Shown here: positions 1-5,446 of the stretch, one piece after another
How the letters are laid out: each line of letters begins with the position of its first letter
Position numbering within the stretch: position 1 is the stretch's first letter
Assembly: GCA_031119595.1 (NCBI GenBank)
Contig: JAVHXX010000320.1
Span: forward strand, 1-5,517
DNA: 5,517 nt
Reading direction: 5' to 3'
Source of the DNA: Patulibacter sp.
Lineage (GTDB): Bacteria > Actinomycetota > Thermoleophilia > Solirubrobacterales > Solirubrobacteraceae
Notes under the pieces: generated by a model
Database searches by the model: none
What the model saw: the letters and a program-made list of their open reading frames with translations, nothing else
What the model was told of the DNA's origin: nothing
Made by a program: the position numbers and the translations under genes

Positions 1-208
1 CGGCGGCCTCCGCTTCGTCCTCGTCCTTCCACGTCACGACGAAGTCCGGCGAGACGAGCAGGTCGAGGTGCCAGTCCACCGACGTCACGCCGAGGTGGTC
101 GCGCTGCTTCTCGGACTCGAGGTTCACGTACCACCCCGAGAACACCCCGTGTTCGTCCCAGAAGTGGAGCACCTGCCAGGGCTCGCCCCACGGGATCACC
201 CGGAGCAC
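1..208 (-). CDS. DUF402 domain protein, C-terminal half; 3' end outside window, 5' end apparently missing
   Basis: The minus strand here encodes the hallmark half of a DUF402 protein: VLRVIPWGEPW, then FWDEHGVFSGWYVNLE, then GVTSVDWHLDLLV, then a terminal WKDEDEAEAA reaching the window edge. Known DUF402 members include metal-dependent nucleotide phosphatases and FomD-type hydrolases; the WYVNLE, Asp-rich and KDEDE motifs belong to that active-site region. The first possible start in this frame is GTG at 208 (another at 199). From there up to the in-frame TGA at 359-361 there is no ATG, GTG, TTG or CTG. A start at 208 falls in the middle of the fold: the complete DUF402 gene at the right of this window has about 100 residues before the matching point. 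Family-like residues (LPSGSW, from 238) also precede the GTG. No convincing ribosome site or -10 box is seen. It is either a 5'-truncated pseudogene or a very short variant. The domain call is firm; the start is not. Confidence 0.7.
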   Translation of the reverse strand, partial: MLRVIPWGEPWQVLHFWDEHGVFSGWYVNLESEKQRDHLGVTSVDWHLDLLVSPDFVVTWKDEDEAEAA

Positions 209-234
209 GCTCCCGCCGGCCCAGGAGCCGGACG

Positions 235-266
235 GGAGGCTCGGTGTCGGCTGGCACCGAGCCTCC
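235..266 (-). terminator. Strong GC-rich hairpin after the MFS gene
   Basis: The 12-base arms GGAGGCTCGGTG (235-246) and CACCGAGCCTCC (255-266) are perfectly complementary. A further C-G and T-G pair inside the loop can bring the stem to 14 with a GGCT loop. It begins seven bases after the MFS stop codon. There is no T-run on either strand, which is common for intrinsic terminators in high-GC actinobacteria. Its position fits termination of the regulator-sulfatase-transporter transcript. It would also insulate the DUF402 remnant from that transcription. Confidence 0.7.
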
Positions 267-272
267 GGTCCG

Positions 273-1628
273 CTAGTGGGTCGCCACCGAACCGGTGCGC
301 GCCTGCAGGAGCGCGTCGAGCCGGTCCACGTCCCGCGGGTAGGTCCGGTAGAGCAGCGTCACGAACGCCGCGTTCACCAGCATCAAGACCCCGGGGATCC
401 AGAACATGACCGCCTTCAGGCCGATCGCCTCGGCCAGGAACCCCGCCGAGAGGTTGAAGAGCGCGTAGGCCAGCCCCTCGAACACGGAGAGCATGAGCGC
501 GAACGCGGCACCGCGGAGCTCCGGCGGCACGACGGACGCGACGATCGGCCGGTTCACACCGGGGTTCAAGCCCTGCATGAAGCCCATCACCGACCACAGG
601 CCGGCGAACACCCAGATGGTGCCCCAGTCGAACTGCGTCGCGATCAGCGAGGCGACCGCGAACCCGAGCTGCGCGAACTGCAGCACGGCGATCCGGCCCG
701 CACGCGGGAACCGCCGTTGGAGGGCGTCCGTCACGATGCCGCCGCCGAACGTCCCGACGAGGTAGCCGAGACCGAACGGCAGGGTGACGACCGCCGCGAC
801 GGCCGTGCTGAAGCCGTACGTCTGCACGAGGAAGAGGATGCCGAACGACCCGATCAGCAGGTGCCCGGAGATGAGGCGCTGGACGAGCATGAGCGTGAAC
901 GTCGGGATCCCGAACATCCGTCGCACCTTCGCCCACGTGATGCGCTCGTTCTCGGCGCGCTGCTCGACGGTCATCATCGCCGTCGTCGGCTCGCTCGCGC
1001 CGAGGCCGGGGTCCGTGAAGCAGAACAGGAGCACGAGCGAAGCGACGATGGTCAGGCCGCCCCAGATGAAGAAGCCGTAGCGCCAGCCGTCGTGCACGTT
1101 CGCGAGCTGCCCGATGAGCGGACCGGCGATCGAGCCGAGCAACGAGATCGCTCCCCAGGTGTAGCCGGAGGCACGGCCGCGGCTCTTCTCGTCGAAGAGG
1201 TCGGTCGTGATCTCACTCACGATCGGCAGCGCTGCGGCGATGAACACCGCGGACAGGCCGTAGAACAGGATGATGTGCGCGTAGTTCTGCGCCAGGCCGG
1301 TCAGCGCCGTGAGCACACCGGTGATGGCGGTCGTGATGACGAAGGTCGCCTTCCGGTTCGTCTTCCGGGCAACGAACGCCCAGAACGGGCCGAAGAGGAT
1401 GCTGATGAACTTCGCGATCGAGGTCAGGACGCCGACGGCGGCGAGCGGCAGCGAGATCGCCGCGATGATGACCGGCGCGAGGGTGCTGAGGATGCTGCCC
1501 TCGTTGTTGTCGGCCCAGAGCGGGGCGACGACGGCAGCGAGTCGTCGCCACCGCCTCGGGACGATGACGGACGACGGTGTCGCTGGTGCGTCGGTCGGGG
1601 TGGCGGCGTGTGGTGCCTGCTGTGCCAT
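273..1628 (-). CDS. MFS transporter, 12 TM, paired with the sulfatase
   Basis: This is a 451-residue Major Facilitator Superfamily permease of the inner membrane, the usual size for a 12-TM member. A hydrophilic N-terminus (1-30) is followed by two bundles of six hydrophobic segments, split by a charged central loop at about 205-240. The motif-A loop between TM2 and TM3 (residues 80-93, GPFWAFVARKTNRK) keeps the G and the basic end but lacks the usual Asp. The equivalent loop in the second half (about 295-306, GGGIVTDALQRR) keeps it. Acidic residues D40 and E43 at the start of TM1 could line the transport path. The start is ATG 1628, preceded by GAGGAG with a 5-base gap; the frame stays open far upstream, but only as a shadow of the sulfatase gene. 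It lies 77 bases after the sulfatase on the same strand, so it is probably co-transcribed and probably imports the sulfatase substrate; export of the product is the alternative. Substrate is unknown. Confidence 0.9.
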   Translation of the reverse strand: MAQQAPHAATPTDAPATPSSVIVPRRWRRLAAVVAPLWADNNEGSILSTLAPVIIAAISLPLAAVGVLTSIAKFISILFGPFWAFVARKTNRKATFVITTAITGVLTALTGLAQNYAHIILFYGLSAVFIAAALPIVSEITTDLFDEKSRGRASGYTWGAISLLGSIAGPLIGQLANVHDGWRYGFFIWGGLTIVASLVLLFCFTDPGLGASEPTTAMMTVEQRAENERITWAKVRRMFGIPTFTLMLVQRLISGHLLIGSFGILFLVQTYGFSTAVAAVVTLPFGLGYLVGTFGGGIVTDALQRRFPRAGRIAVLQFAQLGFAVASLIATQFDWGTIWVFAGLWSVMGFMQGLNPGVNRPIVASVVPPELRGAAFALMLSVFEGLAYALFNLSAGFLAEAIGLKAVMFWIPGVLMLVNAAFVTLLYRTYPRDVDRLDALLQARTGSVATH

Positions 1629-1633
1629 CGGAA

Positions 1634-1639
1634 CTCCTC
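1634..1639 (-). promoter_or_regulatory. Shine-Dalgarno site GAGGAG of the MFS gene
   Basis: On the minus strand GAGGAG lies five bases before ATG 1628. It decides the MFS start against the much longer open frame upstream. It is the clearest Shine-Dalgarno site among the minus-strand genes, as expected for an internal operon gene, in contrast to the three apparently leaderless genes. Confidence 0.8.
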
Positions 1640-1672
1640 GTCGAGATACCTGGTGCTGGGATCGGGTGGTGT

Positions 1673-1687
1673 CGGGCCGGGGGCCCG
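1673..1687 (-). other. Short GC hairpin in the sulfatase-MFS gap
   Basis: CGGGCC (1673-1678) and GGCCCG (1682-1687) can form a six-pair stem with a three-base loop in the 77-base gap between the two genes. It is too short and lacks a T-run, so a full terminator is unlikely. It might lower the level of transporter message or protect the sulfatase message end. It may equally be chance in such GC-rich DNA. Confidence 0.25.
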
Positions 1688-1705
1688 GGGTGGTTCGGCT
1701 GCCGG

Positions 1706-3502
1706 TCAGGAGATCGCCGCGAGGCGCGCGTCGATGCGCCGGATCGCGGCGGCGCGGAGGGCCGGGGTGAACGGGGCGAGGTCGAGCAGGGTCGACGAGC
1801 CGGTCTGTGCGGCGAGCTGGCCGACGACCGGGCCGAGCGCGTCCTCCAGGACGGCACGTGCCTGCGGGACGGACAGGAGGCTCGTGATCGGGGTGCGCAC
1901 ACTCGGCCGGTCCGTCGGGAACTCGCCAGCCGCCGGGATCGGCTCGAGTGCGGCACGGTACCGGTCGAGCTGGGCGCGGGCGAGCAGGTGCGAACCGTCG
2001 GCAGGGCCCGCCTGCGGCAGGCCGAGGCGTTCGTACTGCGACGGCGGGGCGTGGTTTGCGCGCATGGCGTCGAGCAGCAACCCGACCATGCGGAGCTCGA
2101 GCGCGTCGTCGATGACGGGGTGTTCCTGCTCTGGGTCGGTCGCGAGGTCGAACAGGACGGTCCCGAAGGACGACGGGTCGCCGAACGCCGAGCCGGGGAC
2201 ACGGAGGACCGGCACACCCCGGGTGAAGTCGAACGGCGGGACGAGTTCGGCGTCGCGCAGCTCGGCCGGGGTGAAGCGCGAGTTCATGTGGGTCGGCATG
2301 AGGGTGTGTTCGTGGAGCGGAGCGTTCTGGGCGGCGGCGGCACGCATGTAGACGTACCGGCCGTCGGTGATGTTCACGTGGCCGCCGAACGAGCCGAACA
2401 TCGCGGTGGTGCGGACTGAATCGACTCGGTCGGCATCCGCGCGGTCTGCGCTCGCGCGGACGATCGGCAGGATGGAGCGGCCCTGCATGCGCTCGGTCCG
2501 GTCGACGCCGAAGAGGTCGAGCAGCGTCGGGCCGAGGTCGATCGTCTGGACGAGGGCATCGGTGGCGGTCCCGGCGGCGCGGGACACCGGGTCCCAGAGG
2601 AACAACGGCGTGTGGATGTTCTCGTCGTACCAGGGCTGGATGTTCTTGCCCCACCAGCCGTGCTCACCGAGCAGGAAGCCGTGGTCGGTGCACACCATGA
2701 GCAAGGTGTCCTCCCAGAGACCTTCCTCGTCGAAGCGGTCGAGCACCCGGCCGAGGGACGCGTCGCACATCGACAACAGCGCCGCGTACTCCTCCCGGGT
2801 CCGCTCGATCACCTCGGGTGTCTCGTCCGCGCGCTTGTAGTCGGGCCAGTCGACCGTCGCGGAGCCGGGTTCGTCGAGCGAGCCGTAGTGACGGCGGTAC
2901 TCGCGGTACGAGAAGTACGGCTCGTGCGGGTCGAAGCACTCGATCTGCACCATCCACGAGTCCTCGTCACGGTTCGTCGCCATGAACTCCAGGCCGGCGT
3001 CGACGGTGAGTGTCTGGGGATGGTCGGCCTCGTCCTGCAGGTACTGCCGGTTCACCAGGTCCTGCCGCCAGAGCGCGTGACGGACGCGTCGGGTGCTCGC
3101 CGGGACCTCGGGTTCGGCGACGTGCCCCTTCCACGCGTCCCCCTCCTGCCCGCGGAAGAACTCGAACGTGTCGAAGCGGTTGTGGTACGTCGCTCCCCCG
3201 TCCTCCCAGTAGTGCGGGTGGTCCGTGACGAGGTGCGTGTACACACCGGCGTCAGAGAGCATCGCGGGCACGGAGTCGTCGAACGGCTCCAGCGGCCCCC
3301 AAGACCGGTGCAGGAAGTTCGGGCGGCCGGTGTGCAACTCGCGCCGGGCGGGCATGCACGGCATGCTGCCCGCGTAGCAGTTGTCGAACCGCACCGTCTG
3401 GCGTGCCAGACGCTCGAAGTTGGGGGCGTGCACCCAGTCAGCCCCGTAGGGCGGGAGGAACTTGCGGTTCAGGCTGTCGAACAGCACCATCACGGCTCGC
3501 AT
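1706..3502 (-). CDS. Sulfatase-superfamily hydrolase (formylglycine type), cytoplasmic
   Basis: This 598-residue enzyme of the sulfatase / alkaline-phosphatase fold probably hydrolyses a sulfate ester, or a phosphate or phosphonate monoester. C49-M-P-A-R53 matches the C-x-P-x-R signature in which the Cys is oxidised to formylglycine, followed by the usual TGR (58-60). Metal-site candidates are D9 in the first strand (LFDSLN) and D273-H274 in CTDHGFLLGEHGWWGK; D191-P-H193 and K286 are further active-site candidates. Only one Asp stands at the first metal motif, where classical sulfatases have two, and CMPAR resembles the CGPAR of phosphonate monoester hydrolases, so that activity is a real alternative. 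There is no signal peptide or TM segment, so it acts in the cytoplasm. Residues from about 490 to 598 form a mostly helical tail not obviously part of the catalytic fold. ATG 3502 is chosen because a -10 box ends six bases upstream and no ribosome site exists; GTG 3493 and ATG 3490 would cut into the first strand. A formylglycine-generating enzyme must come from elsewhere in the genome. Confidence 0.92.
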   Translation of the reverse strand: MRAVMVLFDSLNRKFLPPYGADWVHAPNFERLARQTVRFDNCYAGSMPCMPARRELHTGRPNFLHRSWGPLEPFDDSVPAMLSDAGVYTHLVTDHPHYWEDGGATYHNRFDTFEFFRGQEGDAWKGHVAEPEVPASTRRVRHALWRQDLVNRQYLQDEADHPQTLTVDAGLEFMATNRDEDSWMVQIECFDPHEPYFSYREYRRHYGSLDEPGSATVDWPDYKRADETPEVIERTREEYAALLSMCDASLGRVLDRFDEEGLWEDTLLMVCTDHGFLLGEHGWWGKNIQPWYDENIHTPLFLWDPVSRAAGTATDALVQTIDLGPTLLDLFGVDRTERMQGRSILPIVRASADRADADRVDSVRTTAMFGSFGGHVNITDGRYVYMRAAAAQNAPLHEHTLMPTHMNSRFTPAELRDAELVPPFDFTRGVPVLRVPGSAFGDPSSFGTVLFDLATDPEQEHPVIDDALELRMVGLLLDAMRANHAPPSQYERLGLPQAGPADGSHLLARAQLDRYRAALEPIPAAGEFPTDRPSVRTPITSLLSVPQARAVLEDALGPVVGQLAAQTGSSTLLDLAPFTPALRAAAIRRIDARLAAIS

Positions 3503-3508
3503 GCCGTG

Positions 3509-3539
3509 ACTCTAACCTACTGAGTACTTAGTAAGTCAA
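3509..3539 (-). promoter_or_regulatory. Sulfatase promoter (TTGACT / TAGAGT), leaderless
   Basis: On the minus strand TTGACT (3539-3534) matches five of six bases of the -35 consensus. After a 19-base spacer comes TAGAGT (3514-3509), which fits TANNNT. The spacer is slightly long, a feature often found at regulated promoters. Only six bases (CACGGC) separate the -10 from ATG 3502, so transcription should begin at or next to the A of the start codon, giving a leaderless mRNA. No Shine-Dalgarno sequence is present, which agrees with this. Confidence 0.7.
3515..3536. promoter_or_regulatory. Palindromic TetR-type operator
   Basis: A 22-bp inverted repeat is centred between 3525 and 3526, with core TACTGAGTACTTAGTA (3518-3533) and matching AC/GT ends. 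Nine of eleven base pairs of the dyad match; the exceptions are 3517/3534 and 3522/3529. The AGTACT centre with flanking TACT and AGTA arms is typical of TetR-family operators. It occupies the full spacer between the -35 and -10 boxes and enters the -35 by three bases, so bound repressor would exclude RNA polymerase. The site is strikingly AT-rich for this genome. The obvious ligand is the TetR protein encoded immediately upstream, which is inferred from adjacency. Confidence 0.78.
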
Positions 3540-4147
3540 GCGGGGTCGTCCCGCCGGTACTGCTCGAGCATGCCGACGAAGGCGCGCACCGACTCGATCC
3601 GGTCGACCGAGCCGGGGTTGAGGAGTTGCTGCAGCCGGAGTCCGTCCGCCAGTCCGACGAGCCACTGACTCACGGTCATCGCTGTCACCCCCTGCGGCAG
3701 CTTCGCCGGGTCGAGGAGCCGGTCCATCTCGTGCGACGACGTCTCGGCCAGCACGCGGTAGCGCTCGACGAACCAGTTGTGACCTGGGTGGTCGCGCGTG
3801 ATGCTCTCCGCGGACAGCAGCGCGAACAGCTGCACGAGCGCCGGGTGGTCCTCGTTCTGTTCGAGCCGCCCGACGAACGTCTCGAGCCAGTCCTTGCCCT
3901 CGGCCCGCAGGGACTCGTCCACCTGTCCGTTGCGGGTCTCGCGTTCCTGCAGCACCGCGATGAGCAGGGCGTTCTTCGTTCCGAAGTGGTGCAGGAGGCC
4001 GGCGGTCGTGATGCCGACCTCTCCCGCGACGTCGGCGACGCTCACGTCGGTGAAGCCCCGCTCGGCGAACAACCGCAGCGCGACGTCGAGGATCTGACGG
4101 CGGCGTTCGTCGCCTCGTGGTCGAGTCGGTCGGCCCTGAGCGTTCAC
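3536..4147 (-). CDS. TetR/AcrR-family transcriptional regulator
   Basis: A 203-residue regulator, the normal TetR length. The N-terminal DNA-binding domain spans about 14-60: RRRQILDVALRLFAERGF, then VSVADVAGEVGITTAGLLHHFGTKNALL, the classic helix-turn-helix in which the usual YYHF is LLHHF. Residues from about 75 to 203 form the helical ligand-binding and dimer domain (QLFALLSAES, NWFVERYRVL, QWLVGLADGLRLQQLL), which is variable and gives no ligand. The start is GTG 4147, six bases after a TAGGGT box and without a ribosome site. The gene ends at 3536, touching the palindromic operator of the sulfatase promoter, so it is very probably the local repressor of the sulfatase-transporter pair, released by substrate or product. 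Its own promoter lacks that operator sequence, so direct autorepression is not evident. Repressor bound at its 3' end could still block read-through from tetR into the sulfatase gene. Confidence 0.93.
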   Translation of the reverse strand: MNAQGRPTRPRGDERRRQILDVALRLFAERGFTDVSVADVAGEVGITTAGLLHHFGTKNALLIAVLQERETRNGQVDESLRAEGKDWLETFVGRLEQNEDHPALVQLFALLSAESITRDHPGHNWFVERYRVLAETSSHEMDRLLDPAKLPQGVTAMTVSQWLVGLADGLRLQQLLNPGSVDRIESVRAFVGMLEQYRRDDPA

Positions 4148-4153
4148 CCGACC

Positions 4154-4159
4154 ACCCTA
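4154..4159 (-). promoter_or_regulatory. -10 box TAGGGT of the tetR gene, leaderless layout
   Basis: TAGGGT on the minus strand is separated by six bases (GGTCGG) from GTG 4147, the same geometry as at the sulfatase start. No clear -35 hexamer is seen 17-19 bases upstream, where the upstream gene's hairpin lies. It supports the GTG start and a short or absent 5' leader. Confidence 0.5.
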
Positions 4160-4163
4160 GCCA

Positions 4164-4175
4164 GTCGGTACCGGC
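4164..4175. promoter_or_regulatory. Imperfect palindrome in the tetR promoter spacer
   Basis: GTCGGTACCGGC has five of six dyad pairs, with a perfect CGGTACCG core at 4166-4173. It lies just upstream of the tetR -10 box and overlaps the hairpin of the preceding gene. It does not resemble the AT-rich operator at the sulfatase promoter. It could be a second regulator site, or simply a chance GC-rich dyad. Confidence 0.25.
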
Positions 4176-4192
4176 CCGCTCTCGTGGGCCGG
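4171..4192 (-). terminator. Hairpin after the P-loop kinase gene
   Basis: CCGGCCC (4171-4177) pairs with GGGCCGG (4186-4192); a G-T and a C-G pair inside extend the stem to nine with loop TCTC. It begins ten bases after the kinase stop codon and precedes the tetR promoter. It probably ends the kinase transcript and isolates the tetR-sulfatase-MFS unit. There is no T-run. Confidence 0.6.
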
Positions 4193-4202
4193 GGCTTCCG
4201 GA

Positions 4203-4730
4203 TCAGCGGACTGCGGCCGCGGCGCGGCGAACGACAGCGGCGGACACCCACTCGACCGTCGCGTCCGCCGTCTCGTCGATGCCGTGGAGCGACGTGTCGA
4301 AGGTCGCGAACCGGTGCGGCGCCCGTGCCGCGGCGTCGCGGAGCTCGCGATCGACGGCGACGTGCTTCTCGGGGTGCTGCCACGCGCCGCCGTACCCGCG
4401 CTCGGCGACACGGTGGCGGATCGTGTCCGGGTCGCACACGAGCGCGAGCATGTCCACGCGGAGCCCGGCGGCGTCGGCGGCGGGGAACACCTGCCCCGGC
4501 ATCCCGATCCCGCAGATGACGGGGACGAGCCCGTTCCGGAGCACATCAGCGCAGACGCGCATCGTGAACGCCCAGTACTCGTCGTAGTCCCACGCGCGCC
4601 GAGCCGACGAGAGCGTGTCGCCGTCGATGGCGCACGCACCGGGGACCCGTCCGGCGATGGCCACGCACGCTGTGGACTTTCCGGCGCCGGCCGCTCCCGA
4701 CAGCACCAGGACCTCGGACGTCGTCGTCAT
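4203..4730 (-). CDS. Small P-loop kinase-like ATPase
   Basis: A 175-residue single-domain P-loop protein. Walker A is at residues 12-20 (GAAGAGKST), right after the first hydrophobic strand EVLVLS. A second strand ends in AIDGDTL (35-41), the acidic motif that in small-molecule and nucleotide kinases positions substrate and Mg. VPVICGIGMPGQ (69-80) and MLALVCD (94-100) form the next strands, and RHRVAERGYG (105-114) looks like an arginine-bearing lid. This order fits small AAA_33 / gluconate- or nucleoside-kinase-like enzymes, but no motif fixes the substrate. ATG 4730 is chosen because Walker A then starts near residue 12 and TACGCT lies six bases upstream; the longer frame to 4829 adds an Arg-rich stretch overlapping the divergent gene. 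It is divergent from the DUF402 gene with only 26 bases between starts, so their promoters must overlap. Confidence 0.85.
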   Translation of the reverse strand: MTTTSEVLVLSGAAGAGKSTACVAIAGRVPGACAIDGDTLSSARRAWDYDEYWAFTMRVCADVLRNGLVPVICGIGMPGQVFPAADAAGLRVDMLALVCDPDTIRHRVAERGYGGAWQHPEKHVAVDRELRDAAARAPHRFATFDTSLHGIDETADATVEWVSAAVVRRAAAAVR

Positions 4731-4736
4731 CGCGTC

Positions 4737-4742
4737 AGCGTA
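4737..4742 (-). promoter_or_regulatory. -10 box TACGCT of the kinase gene, leaderless layout
   Basis: TACGCT on the minus strand is followed by six bases (GACGCG) and then ATG 4730. This is the third case in the window of TANNNT-N6-start without a Shine-Dalgarno site. A -35 hexamer is not convincing. Confidence 0.45.
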
Positions 4743-4756
4743 CCGAGCCCGTCGAC

Positions 4757-5446
4757 ATGGCATGCTCGAACGCGATGGACACCGCACGAGCACCCCGCGA
4801 CGACGCGGGTCGATTCGAACCAGGGACACCGGTCGCCCTCAGGAGCATCAACGAGTACGGGCACCACGGCCGCGCCGTCGGGTTCACCGTCGCCGGAACC
4901 GTCGTCGTGGACTCGGACGAGTTCTCAGTCGTCGCCACGACACCCGACTCCGAGGTCCGCAACCGCGCAGGGGTCGGCAGCGGCCCGAACGGACGACTCG
5001 TGCTGCCCGACGACTGGGACGGTTCGTACCGGGAAGCGACGTGGTTCGGATCCACCGTGGTCCGGGTGCACCAGCGAGACGTGCCGTGGTCCGTGTGGCG
5101 CTGGCACGACGGCGTGCAGTGGGAGCCGGACTGGTACGTGAACCTCGAGACGCCGTGGGTCCGGTCGGACGTCGGGTTCGACACGCAGGACTGGACGCTG
5201 GACGTCGTCGCGCGGCAGGCGGCCGACGGCTGGCAGGTCTCGTCCAAGGACGTCGACGAACTCGCGTTCCTGGAGTCGTCGGGGTTCTGGTCCGCGGAGC
5301 GCGCCACGAGCATCCGGGCGGCGGGCGAGGCTGCCCGCGATGCAGCGTCCACACGGTCGTGGCCGTTCGACGCCGAGTGGGAGGCCTGGTTGCCGAGGGA
5401 CAGCACCCCGGTCGCCCTCCCGACGGGTTGGGAGCGGGTGGCGTGA
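4757..5446 (+). CDS. DUF402 domain protein, complete
   Basis: A 229-residue DUF402 protein. The N-terminal part holds a small beta domain (FEPGTPVALR, about 20-29; AVGFTVAGTVVVDS, 40-53). The core follows: ATWFGSTVVRVHQRDVPWSVWRWHDG (94-119), WYVNLE (126-131), GFDTQDWTLDVV (140-151) and SKDVDELAF (163-171). The Asp and Glu residues of these motifs are the likely metal ligands. A C-terminal segment (about 180-229) ends in LPTGWERV. Characterised family members hydrolyse nucleoside di/triphosphates or a nucleotide-linked phosphonate (FomD), so a cytoplasmic phosphatase-type role is likely but the substrate is unknown. KDVDEL replaces the common KDEDEL. Neither ATG 4757 nor ATG 4775 has a ribosome site. 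The shorter form (223 residues, CATGCT eight bases upstream) is a fair alternative because conservation begins only near residue 20. It is divergent from the kinase gene and overlaps the next gene. Confidence 0.88.
   Translation: MACSNAMDTARAPRDDAGRFEPGTPVALRSINEYGHHGRAVGFTVAGTVVVDSDEFSVVATTPDSEVRNRAGVGSGPNGRLVLPDDWDGSYREATWFGSTVVRVHQRDVPWSVWRWHDGVQWEPDWYVNLETPWVRSDVGFDTQDWTLDVVARQAADGWQVSSKDVDELAFLESSGFWSAERATSIRAAGEAARDAASTRSWPFDAEWEAWLPRDSTPVALPTGWERVA

Noticed and set aside
1640..1670. Possible internal promoter before the MFS gene (GGTATCTC on minus)
   Set aside because: No TANNNT with correct spacing to a -35-like hexamer; the ribosome site and same-strand context fit co-transcription.
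276..2351. 691-residue open frame on plus, antisense to MFS and sulfatase
   Set aside because: Composition is Arg/Glu/Asp/Gly-rich with no hydrophobic core or motif, as expected for the mirror frame of GC-rich genes.
1629..2654. Upstream in-frame extension of the MFS gene to 793 residues
   Set aside because: The extension is Arg/Pro/His-rich, overlaps the sulfatase in another frame and has no transporter features; GAGGAG before ATG 1628 fixes the start.
2612..3523. 303-residue open frame on plus over the sulfatase N-terminus
   Set aside because: Val/Arg/Glu-biased shadow of the sulfatase coding frame, which carries clear catalytic motifs.
3626..4519. 297-residue open frame on plus over tetR and kinase
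   Set aside because: It crosses two well-supported minus genes and their gap and decays into Arg-rich low complexity.
4574..4579. A second AGTACT hexamer, possible extra TetR operator
   Set aside because: The flanks lack the TACT/AGTA arms and it lies within the kinase coding region.
4731..4829. Longer kinase start at 4829 (208 residues)
   Set aside because: The added residues are Arg-rich without family features and overlap the divergent DUF402 gene; the -10 box and Walker A position favour 4730.
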